20,451 nt of DNA from Candidatus Solibacter sp. (GTDB lineage Bacteria > Acidobacteriota > Terriglobia > Bryobacterales > Bryobacteraceae). The position numbers and the translations under genes are program-made. Below, in pieces: positions 1-6,655 of the stretch. The stretch lies in contig JAPKZC010001133.1 of assembly GCA_026394025.1 (NCBI GenBank), positions 1 to 20,451 on the forward strand, in the 5' to 3' direction. A model generated the notes under the pieces. The model saw only the letters and a program-made list of their open reading frames with translations, did not search any database and was not told the origin of the DNA. The stretch's first letter is position 1. The number at the start of each line of letters is the position of its first letter.

Positions 1-1
1 G

Positions 2-481
2 CACAGTCTGATCTTCACCATCAGGCATCCGCTCTTCGGCGTAGGTCCCGGTATGTTTGCGGTGGCCGACGATGCCTATATGAAGGCCAGCGGTTTTCCC
101 AAGGGAACCTGGTTGGGCACGCACAACAGCTATACGCAGGTTTCGAGCGAACTGGGCATCCCGGCGTTTCTCTTCTTCGTCGCCGCGATAGTGATGGCCC
201 TGACGGGCCCTTACTCGCTGTACAAGAAAACCCGCGGCGACCCACGCCTGGAGGAGATGGGGAGCATGGCATTGGGCCTCCATTATTGCCTTGTCGTCTA
301 TGCCGTGACCATTCTCTTCGAGCACATTGCGTACTCAGTGATGCTGCCGGTTTTCGGTGGTATGGTGGCAGCCCTGATACGGACGGCGGCAGTGGAAATC
401 CAACGGATCCAATCGGTCCCCCTGCCGGTCAGCATGTCAACCACAGTGTTTCACAGCTATCTGGGTACGCGTGCCAGGTAG
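2..481 (+). CDS. O-antigen ligase-like membrane protein, C-terminal part (5' truncated)
   Basis: The reading frame is open from the left edge, so the gene begins outside the window. The visible 159 residues start with HPLFGVGPGMF and continue with THNSYTQVSSELGIPAF. This resembles the conserved periplasmic-loop and helix region of the Wzy_C / O-antigen ligase (WaaL-like) family, in which a histidine near such a THNSY segment is important for transfer of polymerised glycan. At least two hydrophobic segments follow: IPAFLFFVAAIVMAL, and a stretch around LHYCLVVYAVTILFEHIAY. The expected role is ligation or polymerisation of a cell-surface polysaccharide in the inner membrane, facing the periplasm. 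The stop codon (479-481) lies inside the 3' end of the convergent glycosyltransferase gene, a 25-bp tail-to-tail overlap. The family call is fairly secure. Substrate and exact role (ligase versus polymerase) cannot be decided from this fragment. Confidence 0.75.
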   Translation, partial: HSLIFTIRHPLFGVGPGMFAVADDAYMKASGFPKGTWLGTHNSYTQVSSELGIPAFLFFVAAIVMALTGPYSLYKKTRGDPRLEEMGSMALGLHYCLVVYAVTILFEHIAYSVMLPVFGGMVAALIRTAAVEIQRIQSVPLPVSMSTTVFHSYLGTRAR

Positions 482-1917
482 TCGACCGGCGGCGTGCTCC
501 CGGGCGCGCGCCCGATGGCAATCACCGATACCGCGGGCCAGGGGAACAGGTGGTCGATACGCCTCCACAACGGCACCAGCGTGTCGAACACTTTGAGTTG
601 GAATCTACTGAAGGAACGGCGCTTCAGTAACTGGCCGTTGAATCGCCATCCGGGACGCGACGCGCGGTTAAAGTGCAGCATGCGCTCCACTACAAAACCG
701 GCATCTTCCATGCGCGCCCGCAATTGCGCTTCGGAGTATCGCCGGTAGTGACCCAAAACCTCGTCGAGCGTGCCGTAGGCTTTCTGGTCCTGCGGCACCA
801 GAATGATGGCGCACCCGCCCGGCTTGAGCGCCGAGCGGATGTTCTTAAGCGCCGCTAGATCGTCCTCCACATGCTCCACCACGTTCAGGCAGACCACGCT
901 ATCGAACTGCCCGAGCAGGGGTTTGAAGTCCTCCGAATCGCACAGGTCGCACTTGCGGACCGCCAGGTTGGGCCGCCCGCGGAAGCGCACCCGCGAGCGC
1001 GCCATGTGCTCTTCGTTGATATCGCTCGCCACGTAGATCTTGCGCCCGCGCGACAGATGCTGCGTCATATTGCCAATTCCCGCGCCCAGTTCCAGCACGC
1101 GCGTCCCCAACCACGGGCGCACGGTATCGGCCATCCACCGGTTGAAGCGCTTCGTGCCGGCCAGGGAATCCAGAATCTTAGCCCCTTTGTCCACGTAGAT
1201 ATCGCGCGTGAAGCAGCAGCGCACAATCACCCACAACGCGCTCACCGCGTCCATGGCGCCGATCTTCTTGCCCTCCTCGTAGGTGCGCCCGTAATAGCTG
1301 ATCGGCACTTCGTAAATCGAGACTTGCCGCTTGGCGAACTTGATGGTGATCTCCGGCTCGATGCCGAACCGGTTGCTGCGAATCGGAATGCTGCGCGCCA
1401 GCGAGACACGGAACGCCTTGTAACAGGTCTCCATGTCGGTCAGGTTGAGGTCCGCCGCCATGTTGCACGCCGTGGTCAGGAGGTGGTTGGCCAGCGCGTG
1501 CCAGTAGTAGATCACGCGCCGCTCTCCCGAGATCAGGAACCGCGATCCGTAAACCACGTCGGCCTTGTTCGCCAGCAGTGGTGCAAGCACCTTGGGGTAC
1601 TCGGCGGGGTCGTATTCCAAATCGGCGTCCTGGATGATGCCGAATTCTCCGGCGGCCTGTTCCAGGCCCGTGCGGATGGCGGCGCCCTTGCCCGAATTCA
1701 CTTTGTGGTGGAAGACGCGGATGCGGTCCGGAAACTGGGCTGCCAGTTCATCCAGAATCTGCGGCGTCGCATCGGTGGAGCCGTCGTCCACCGCGACGAT
1801 TTCCGACGTAAGACCTTCCGGCAAAGGAGCGTCCAGCGCACGCAGAATGGCCGTGGCGACATACTCCTCCTCGTTATAAACCGGAACGATGATGGAGAAC
1901 AGGTGTGCGGTGGCCAA
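457..1917 (-). CDS. Glycosyltransferase family 2 fused to a SAM-dependent methyltransferase
   Basis: A two-domain protein of 486 residues. Residues 1-240 form a GT-A glycosyltransferase 2 domain like dolichyl/polyprenyl-phosphate mannosyltransferases, with VPVYNEEE (11-18), VDDGSTD (43-49) and the metal-binding QDADLEYDP (96-104). Residues 265-415 form a class I methyltransferase: SAM-binding LELGAGIG (275-282), acidic SDI (298-300), NVVEHVEDD (345-353) and LKPGG (364-368). No multi-TM region is obvious, so it is probably cytoplasmic or membrane-peripheral. It likely builds a lipid-linked or surface glycan and methylates a sugar or acceptor, which fits the neighbouring O-antigen ligase; the substrate is unknown. 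The start is a TTG (1917-1915): an in-frame TAG lies directly upstream and the VPVYNEE strand follows within ten residues, so no upstream start is possible. A clear Shine-Dalgarno is lacking. Confidence 0.88.
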   Translation of the reverse strand: MATAHLFSIIVPVYNEEEYVATAILRALDAPLPEGLTSEIVAVDDGSTDATPQILDELAAQFPDRIRVFHHKVNSGKGAAIRTGLEQAAGEFGIIQDADLEYDPAEYPKVLAPLLANKADVVYGSRFLISGERRVIYYWHALANHLLTTACNMAADLNLTDMETCYKAFRVSLARSIPIRSNRFGIEPEITIKFAKRQVSIYEVPISYYGRTYEEGKKIGAMDAVSALWVIVRCCFTRDIYVDKGAKILDSLAGTKRFNRWMADTVRPWLGTRVLELGAGIGNMTQHLSRGRKIYVASDINEEHMARSRVRFRGRPNLAVRKCDLCDSEDFKPLLGQFDSVVCLNVVEHVEDDLAALKNIRSALKPGGCAIILVPQDQKAYGTLDEVLGHYRRYSEAQLRARMEDAGFVVERMLHFNRASRPGWRFNGQLLKRRSFSRFQLKVFDTLVPLWRRIDHLFPWPAVSVIAIGRAPGSTPPVDYLARVPR

Positions 1918-1979
1918 CTATGAATTATCGCTCAGTCTGCCCCTGCTGACTATTTCCGCGGGGCTTTCGCGCGCGGCCG

Positions 1980-3326
1980 CTACCGCAAGTTGAACTTCTT
2001 CATCTTATAGCGCAGCGTATCGCGCGTGATGCGCAGCAGGCGCGCGGCCTGCGTCTGGTTGCCTTCGGTTTTCTCCAGGGCGCGCACCAACAGGCTGCGT
2101 TCGTTATCTTCGAGCGAGAGTCCGTCGCTGGGAATCTCCGTGCCGCTGGGAATTCCGGCCAGTTGCCCGCTGCCGTCCGGCCGCGTGATCGCGATCGGCA
2201 GGCTGGCCGCCGTGATCGAGGAGCCTTCCTCCAGGATCATGGCCCGCTCGATGGCGTTGCGCAGTTCGCGGACGTTGCCCGGCCAGTCGTGAGCCAACAG
2301 CAGTTTGGCGGCGCCATCGGTCACGTTCTCGATATTGCGCTTGAACTTGCGATTGTAGTGCTCGACGAAGAACTTGGTCATCGGCACGATGTCTTCGGTG
2401 CGCTCGCGCAATGGCGGAATCAGAATCTGAATTACGTTCAGCCGGAAATAGAGGTCCTGGCGGAAAGCGCCTTCCTTGACGGCCTCGCGCAGATTCTTGT
2501 TGGTGGCCGCAATCACCCGCAGATCCAGGTGAATGTCTTTCAGCCCGCCCAGCCGCCGGAAGGTCTGCTCCTCCAGCACGCGCAGCAACTTGGCCTGCAA
2601 CATGAGTGGAATCTCGCCGATTTCGTCCAGAAACAGGGTGCCCTTGTCGGCCAGTTCAAAGATGCCGCGCTTCTGCGAGCGCGCGTCGGTGAAGGCGCCC
2701 TTTTCGTAGCCGAATAACTCGCTTTCCAGCAGGGTTTCCGGAATCGCCGCGCAGTTGATGGCAATGAACGGCTCCGCCTGGCGCACGCTCTGATAGTGCA
2801 GTGTCTTGGCGACAAGGTCCTTACCGGTACCGTTCTCGCCTTCCAGCAGGATGGTGGTGGCCTCGCTGGCGGAGACGCGGCGCACGAAATTCATCATTTC
2901 GCGCATCGACGGGGATTCGGCGATCACCTCGCGTTTCTGGGGCGCCGCCTCCTCGGTGATGTCCTTGATGGTGGCTACCACCCCGGTGAGATGGCCGGAC
3001 TCGTCGAACATCTGGTTGGTGCGCATCACCACCAGGCGCTCCATGCCGCTATCGGTATGCAGGTGGACCGTGCAGTTGGGCGCCGCCGGCGGCTGGTTCA
3101 GGCCCACCAGCACCCCGCACGTGGGCTCGCACACCGAGCACTGAAAAATCTCCTGGCAGTGCTTGCCCAGCATCTGGTCGCTGGACATGGCGAAGAGCTT
3201 CTCCGCCGCCCGGTTTACTCCGGTGATACGGAATTCCGGATCGTATAGAACCAGGGCGTCGGACAGTTGGTCGAACACCGATTCCAGAACGCTGGTTCTC
3301 TGCCAGCCTGGGGTGAGCTTTGACAT
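1980..3326 (-). CDS. Sigma-54-dependent transcriptional activator with cysteine-bearing PAS sensor domain
   Basis: 448 residues in the order PAS (about 12-125), AAA+ (about 135-365), Fis-type HTH (about 405-446). Visible AAA+ motifs are Walker A GENGTGKD (163-170), the sigma-54 contact loop GAFTDA (210-215), Walker B TLFLDEIGE (230-238), RLN (295-297) and WPGNVREL (348-355). The C-terminus ends in the Fis-like helix TQAARLLRITRDTLRYKMKKF. It should hydrolyse ATP to open sigma-54 RNA polymerase promoters. The PAS domain carries C57, C63, C66 and C70 (C-x5-C-x2-C-x3-C), plus C85, so redox, metal or Fe-S sensing is plausible; this is inference. There is no phosphoreceiver domain, so control is probably by direct ligand or redox sensing. 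The gene is divergent from the cytochrome operon, whose first gene has a good -24/-12 promoter, which makes that operon its probable target. The ATG at 3326 is preceded by an extended -10 promoter but no strong ribosome site. Confidence 0.95.
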   Translation of the reverse strand: MSKLTPGWQRTSVLESVFDQLSDALVLYDPEFRITGVNRAAEKLFAMSSDQMLGKHCQEIFQCSVCEPTCGVLVGLNQPPAAPNCTVHLHTDSGMERLVVMRTNQMFDESGHLTGVVATIKDITEEAAPQKREVIAESPSMREMMNFVRRVSASEATTILLEGENGTGKDLVAKTLHYQSVRQAEPFIAINCAAIPETLLESELFGYEKGAFTDARSQKRGIFELADKGTLFLDEIGEIPLMLQAKLLRVLEEQTFRRLGGLKDIHLDLRVIAATNKNLREAVKEGAFRQDLYFRLNVIQILIPPLRERTEDIVPMTKFFVEHYNRKFKRNIENVTDGAAKLLLAHDWPGNVRELRNAIERAMILEEGSSITAASLPIAITRPDGSGQLAGIPSGTEIPSDGLSLEDNERSLLVRALEKTEGNQTQAARLLRITRDTLRYKMKKFNLR

Positions 3327-3347
3327 TTAACTTGGAAACTTGTTCCG

Positions 3348-3356
3348 ATTATAGCA
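3348..3356 (-). promoter_or_regulatory. Extended -10 sigma-70 promoter for the sigma-54 activator gene
   Basis: Read on the minus strand the sequence is TGCTATAAT, a perfect TATAAT with the TGn extension. The region 17 bases upstream gives no good -35, as is usual for extended -10 promoters. Initiation would fall near 3341, about 15 bases before the ATG at 3326, so the activator would be made from a housekeeping promoter. This is a sequence match only. Confidence 0.55.
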
Positions 3357-3366
3357 AGACGACTGC

Positions 3367-3375
3367 GTGAATTCG
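3367..3375. promoter_or_regulatory. Candidate upstream activator site, copy 1 (GTGAATTCG)
   Basis: First of two identical 9-bp words GTGAATTCG in the divergent control region. Each contains the palindrome GAATTC, and a guanine is shared two bases before each word. This copy lies about 119 bp before the predicted start of transcription of the cytochrome operon, within the usual range for enhancer sites of sigma-54 activators. Its role is inferred from position and repetition. Confidence 0.35.
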
Positions 3376-3394
3376 CGCAACCAGCGTCTATTTC

Positions 3395-3410
3395 GGGGGG
3401 AATGCCCCCC
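3395..3410. other. Short perfect GC hairpin in the divergent control region
   Basis: Six G residues (3395-3400), loop AATG, six C residues (3405-3410), followed by two more C. There is no T-run on either side, so it does not look like an intrinsic terminator. It sits between the two GTGAATTCG words and could help bend the DNA or simply be a low-complexity patch. Confidence 0.3.
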
Positions 3411-3420
3411 CCAACAGCGG

Positions 3421-3429
3421 GTGAATTCG
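3421..3429. promoter_or_regulatory. Candidate upstream activator site, copy 2 (GTGAATTCG)
   Basis: Second identical GTGAATTCG word, 54 bp downstream of the first. That is close to five turns of B-DNA, so both copies would face the same side of the helix. It lies 35 bp upstream of the -24 element. Whether the Fis-type activator binds it is untested. Confidence 0.35.
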
Positions 3430-3463
3430 GGGCAAATGGTCCGAATCTAGAGACTTAGCGGGA

Positions 3464-3479
3464 TGGCGCTGCAATTGCT
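3464..3479 (+). promoter_or_regulatory. Sigma-54 (-24/-12) promoter of the cytochrome operon
   Basis: The sequence TGGCGCTGCAATTGCT matches the sigma-54 consensus TGGCACG-N4-TTGCW at all positions except two (A to G at the fifth, G to T at the seventh). It keeps the invariant GG and GC with exact spacing. Transcription would start near 3490. The Shine-Dalgarno GGAGG lies at 3492-3496 and the first cytochrome ATG at 3501, giving a leader of about 11 bases. A sigma-54 activator is encoded divergently next door, which strongly supports the assignment. Confidence 0.75.
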
Positions 3480-3500
3480 AACTTCCCGAATGGAGGCATC

Positions 3501-3719
3501 ATGTCCCACTTGAAAGTTACATTGCCCGCTGTCATTTTGCTGGGCGGTTTCCTGGTTTGCTCTACCACCTCGTATGGCAAGGCGGAATACGTAAAGACCA
3601 CGAAGAAGGCCTGCACCTTCTGCCACGTCGATTCCAAGGCGAAGCCCAAGGAGTTGACCGAAGCCGGGAAGTATTACGGCGAACACAAGAGCCTCGACGG
3701 TTACACGGAGAAGAAGTAG
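3501..3719 (+). CDS. Small secreted monohaem c-type cytochrome
   Basis: 72 residues with an N-terminal signal peptide (hydrophobic LPAVILLGGFLVC, likely cleavage near residue 24-26) and one haem-binding motif CTFCH at 38-42. The mature protein is only about 47 residues and lysine-rich. It should be a periplasmic electron carrier with one covalently attached haem; the distal ligand is not obvious. It is the first gene behind the sigma-54 promoter and has a good ribosome site GGAGG five bases before the ATG. Its place ahead of two membrane-bound multihaem cytochromes suggests it shuttles electrons from them, though it could also play a sensory role. C20 is not in a convincing lipobox, since valine precedes it. 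The closest named family is not recognised. Confidence 0.85.
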   Translation: MSHLKVTLPAVILLGGFLVCSTTSYGKAEYVKTTKKACTFCHVDSKAKPKELTEAGKYYGEHKSLDGYTEKK

Positions 3720-3750
3720 GCAGTCGGAAGGCGGAGGCGTGGAGTCGTCC

Positions 3751-4191
3751 ATGATGCAAACGGTTCAGCTCGCGATCGCTGACGGGATGTACGCCGCCGC
3801 CCTTCGTGAAGCCCTGTCCCGTAGCTGCGCATGGCACGTCGAATCGGTCGGCCGGCCCGACCCTTCGCAGCATTGCGTGATGGTGCTCGATCTGGCCGCG
3901 CTCGAACAACTGCCCCTGCCCCTCGCGAACCCGGAGCGCATCGTACTGATCACCCGGAGAGATGCCCAACTGATGGCCGAAGCCTGGGAGGCCGGCATCG
4001 TATCCGTGGTCAGCGAGCAAGACCCCATCAGCACCGTTCTGCTGGCCATCATGGCCGCTGGGTTGCGTGTTGATAAACCCCACCATGGAACCCTATCCCC
4101 GAGCGGAATTTCCCCCACTCCCGGGACTGCCCATGCGCCAATACCCCCAGAACACCGGAACTCCGGATCCAAACGCTCAAAAACTCAATAG
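3751..4191 (+). CDS. Degenerate response-regulator receiver-like protein
   Basis: 146 residues. Residues 4-106 follow the alternating strand/helix pattern of a CheY-type receiver: IADGMYAAALREAL at the start, the strand VMVLDL with a candidate phosphoacceptor D47, the strand IVLITRR with T68, and the fifth strand VSVVSEQDP. The acidic pair at the first strand is reduced to D11, and the conserved lysine of the KP motif is absent (S88/E89). It is probably a pseudo-receiver acting in protein interaction rather than a phosphorylation switch. The 40-residue tail is rich in P, S, T, H and K and looks disordered. No DNA-binding output domain is present. The start ATG at 3751 is chosen because GGAG lies six bases upstream; a GTG at 3739 in frame is the alternative but its GGAGG is too close. 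The gene lies 31 bases after the monohaem cytochrome and is probably in the same operon. Confidence 0.6.
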   Translation: MMQTVQLAIADGMYAAALREALSRSCAWHVESVGRPDPSQHCVMVLDLAALEQLPLPLANPERIVLITRRDAQLMAEAWEAGIVSVVSEQDPISTVLLAIMAAGLRVDKPHHGTLSPSGISPTPGTAHAPIPPEHRNSGSKRSKTQ

Positions 4192-4256
4192 CTTAGCCCG
4201 GCGCCGGCTTGGACTCCGGCGTGCATTCACTTTCAGTCTGGAAAGGAGACTTCAAC

Positions 4257-4658
4257 ATGGACCGCTCATTCGACGAATTAGAGGCCATAGTCCGGAACCG
4301 GATCTGTAGTGTGTGCACGGAACGGACCACCGAGGGCCAGTGCGGCCTGGAGGACCCCTCCAGTTGCGCGCTGTTCCGTCTTTTCCCCCAAGTGGCCCAG
4401 GCGATTCAATCGGTTGACAGCAGCGACATCCAGCAGTACATTGAGGCCATCCGGCGCAACGTCTGTTCGGTTTGTCAGGACCAGGCGCAGGATGGTTCCT
4501 GCGAAGCGCGCCAACAGGTACAATGTGCCCTGGATGCGTACTTGCTGCTGGTGGTGGACGCCATCGAAGAAGCCACTGGCAAGACCTTCGACAAAACTAG
4601 CATCCACAATTTAGCGGCTGGCCCAGCGGTTCGGCCGGACCAGCAAATTCGGCTGTGA
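4257..4658 (+). CDS. Small protein with two tandem C-x2-C-x8-C-x7-C units (possible metal or Fe-S protein)
   Basis: 133 residues from the ATG at 4257, which has AGGAG nine bases upstream. The protein is an internal duplication: C17, C20, C29, C37 and C70, C73, C82, C90 are all separated by exactly 53 residues. Each unit reads CSVC...C...CAL and is followed by a predicted amphipathic helix (LFPQVAQAI and YLLLVVDAI). The motifs are not CXXCH, so haem c is unlikely. Each four-cysteine unit could bind a [4Fe-4S] cluster or zinc. No signal peptide is visible, so it is probably cytoplasmic or at the inner face of the membrane. Its position within the cytochrome operon suggests electron transfer or redox sensing on the cytoplasmic side. 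I do not recognise a named family. Confidence 0.8.
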   Translation: MDRSFDELEAIVRNRICSVCTERTTEGQCGLEDPSSCALFRLFPQVAQAIQSVDSSDIQQYIEAIRRNVCSVCQDQAQDGSCEARQQVQCALDAYLLLVVDAIEEATGKTFDKTSIHNLAAGPAVRPDQQIRL

Positions 4659-4680
4659 AGCGCGAATCTGGAGGTGATTT

Positions 4681-4959
4681 ATGAACTTCAATCTTCTTCC
4701 GTTATTAGTAATCTGGATCGCTCTCGCCCTGGTTGTGTTGGCTCTGTTCCTGTGGCGGCAAATGATCGCCAGAAGTGAGGACGACAGCCTGCACGTGATG
4801 CATGGTACGCTCACGCAGCAAACGTCCCTCGCCCAAAAACTCGATGCCATCGACAAGTGGGGCAAACCCCTAACCGTGGTCGTGGTTGTCTTAGGCCTTC
4901 TGATCGCTGCCGCTTATATTTACGGGCAACTTGTCGGAAGGTCCTCCCTGGGAGCCTAG
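4681..4959 (+). CDS. Small two-TM membrane protein of the cytochrome operon
   Basis: 92 residues with hydrophobic helices at about 5-25 and 64-84, joined by a polar 38-residue segment rich in Q, D, T and S (RSEDDSLHVMHGTLTQQTS). There are no cysteines, and histidines occur only in the loop. It has a very strong ribosome site, GGAGGTGA at 4670-4677, three bases before the ATG. The stop codon lies five bases before the ATG of the multihaem cytochrome b/c gene, so coupled expression is likely. It could be a small subunit or assembly partner of that enzyme. No family is recognised. Confidence 0.75.
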   Translation: MNFNLLPLLVIWIALALVVLALFLWRQMIARSEDDSLHVMHGTLTQQTSLAQKLDAIDKWGKPLTVVVVVLGLLIAAAYIYGQLVGRSSLGA

Positions 4960-4963
4960 CTGC

Positions 4964-6646
4964 ATGAAGAACCGGGCATTTTACTCCTTGGGTCTGAGGC
5001 TCGGTTCCGTGTTCTTAGGCCTGTTTGCGGGCGTTTCCGGCGCCGGTCTATATGCCGCTGCGCCGGAGTGTACGTCCTGCCACAAGCAGGGGGAGAAGTT
5101 GGCCAAGAGCGCCCACGCCGCGCTCTCCTGCGATACTTGTCACGAGTCGCACGAAAGAGTGCCCCACCCCGCGAATATCCCCAAACCCGCCTGCCTGACC
5201 TGCCACGCCGATCAGGCGGGCGACTACGATAAGGGTGTCCACGGGCAGGCCCGCAAGGGCGGGAACGAGGGCGCGCCCGATTGCTCCCTGTGCCACGGCG
5301 GGGCCCACGAACTGCTGGCGCCGAAGTCGCAGGCATTCCGCGGCGCGGTCCCCGATACCTGCGGCATGTGCCACACCGAAGTGGTCGATCAATTCCGCAC
5401 CAGCGTGCACGGCCAGGCGTTGGCGCGCGGCGTCGCCCAGGCGCCGCTATGCACGGATTGCCACGGCGAGCACAACATTATCAAGCACACCAACGCCGCC
5501 AGTCCGGTGAATGCCAGCCACATCCGCGATACCTGCGGAAGTTGCCACGGAGACGTCCGCCTGACGCGGAAATTCGGCATGCCCAACGACCGTCTGGTGA
5601 GCTTCGACTCCTCCTTCCACGGTCTGGCCGCCAAGAGCGGCTCCCAAACGGTGGCGAATTGCGCCAGTTGCCACGGGGTGCACAACATCCTGCGCTCCAA
5701 TGACCCCAAGAGCATGGTGAGCGCCAAGAACCTGCCCAAGACCTGCGGACGGTGCCACGAAGGCGCCGGCACCCGCTTCGCCATCAGTCAGGTCCACGTC
5801 GCCGAAGGCGGTACCGAACCCGAAGCCCTGAAGTGGGTGCGCCAGTTTTACCTGCTGATCATCCCGGTGACCATCGGCCTCATGCTGCTGCATCAAGGGG
5901 GCGACTGGATCCGCAAACTCTTCCGCTTGCGCTTCCAAAGGCAACGCACCACGCACCTCGCGCACGCCGCAGCGCACGGCGATCACGAGATCCGCATGTT
6001 GCCCTTCGAGCGGGTCCAGCACGCCGTGCTGGCCATCTCTTTCCTCACCCTGGTTTGGACCGGCTTCGCCTTGAAATACCCCGACCAGTGGTGGGCGCGC
6101 CCGCTGCTGCTGCTGGAAGGAGCCCACTCCATGCGCAGCCTGATCCATCGGGTGGCCGCCGCGGTATTCATCGCAATTTCGATAACGCACCTGATTTCCC
6201 TGATCGTGAGCCGTAAGCTGCGCGATCATTGGAAGGAGATGCTGCCGAATACCAATGACCCGCGCGAGGCGCTTTCGGGCTTCGCCTACAACCTGGGGTT
6301 AGGCGAGCATCCGCCGGTGCGCTCGCCGCACAGCTACATCGAAAAGGCCGAATACTGGGCGGTGGCGTGGGGCGCCATCGTCATGATCGCCAGCGGCAGC
6401 CTGCTCTGGGCCAACAACATCGCCCTGAAACTGCTGCCCAAATTGTGGCTGGATATTTCCACTTCCGTGCACTTTTATGAGGCTCTGCTGGCGACTCTCG
6501 CCATCGTCGTCTGGCACTTCTACTCGATCATCTTCGATCCCGACGTCTATCCGCTCAACACTGCGTTCCTAACCGGCAAGACGGTCAAGAAACAAGCCCT
6601 TTCCATCGAGCACCCGAAACCGCCGGCTCCGGCCGCGGGAGACTAA
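4964..6646 (+). CDS. Nine-haem cytochrome c fused to b-type cytochrome membrane domain (CbcL-like architecture)
   Basis: 560 residues. A signal or anchor helix (about 10-31) is followed by nine CXXCH motifs at 36, 56, 77, 107, 133, 163, 191, 233 and 261. The C-terminal half has about five hydrophobic helices (about 291-309, 352-370, 395-414, 464-483, 505-523) containing likely haem b ligands H353, H396, H409, H503 and H518, as in the FdnI/HydC/cytochrome b561-like group. Such fusions, exemplified by Geobacter CbcL (nine c haems plus a dihaem b domain), oxidise menaquinol and pass electrons to periplasmic cytochromes. That role is inferred here from architecture. The start ATG at 4964 is chosen for GGAG nine bases upstream and the signal sequence that follows; in-frame codons upstream overlap the preceding gene. 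It is the central enzyme of the operon and is followed nine bases later by the NapC-like cytochrome. Confidence 0.9.
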   Translation: MKNRAFYSLGLRLGSVFLGLFAGVSGAGLYAAAPECTSCHKQGEKLAKSAHAALSCDTCHESHERVPHPANIPKPACLTCHADQAGDYDKGVHGQARKGGNEGAPDCSLCHGGAHELLAPKSQAFRGAVPDTCGMCHTEVVDQFRTSVHGQALARGVAQAPLCTDCHGEHNIIKHTNAASPVNASHIRDTCGSCHGDVRLTRKFGMPNDRLVSFDSSFHGLAAKSGSQTVANCASCHGVHNILRSNDPKSMVSAKNLPKTCGRCHEGAGTRFAISQVHVAEGGTEPEALKWVRQFYLLIIPVTIGLMLLHQGGDWIRKLFRLRFQRQRTTHLAHAAAHGDHEIRMLPFERVQHAVLAISFLTLVWTGFALKYPDQWWARPLLLLEGAHSMRSLIHRVAAAVFIAISITHLISLIVSRKLRDHWKEMLPNTNDPREALSGFAYNLGLGEHPPVRSPHSYIEKAEYWAVAWGAIVMIASGSLLWANNIALKLLPKLWLDISTSVHFYEALLATLAIVVWHFYSIIFDPDVYPLNTAFLTGKTVKKQALSIEHPKPPAPAAGD

Positions 6647-6655
6647 CACATACGC

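Noticed and set aside
3540..3560. Lipoprotein signal at C20 of the monohaem cytochrome
   Set aside because: The residue before the cysteine is valine and the preceding GGFLV does not fit a lipobox; an ordinary signal peptide fits better.
4210..4225. Second possible -24/-12 promoter before the double four-cysteine gene
   Set aside because: GG and GC spacing is right (TGGACTCCGGCGTGCA), but most other consensus positions fail and the gene is already within the operon.
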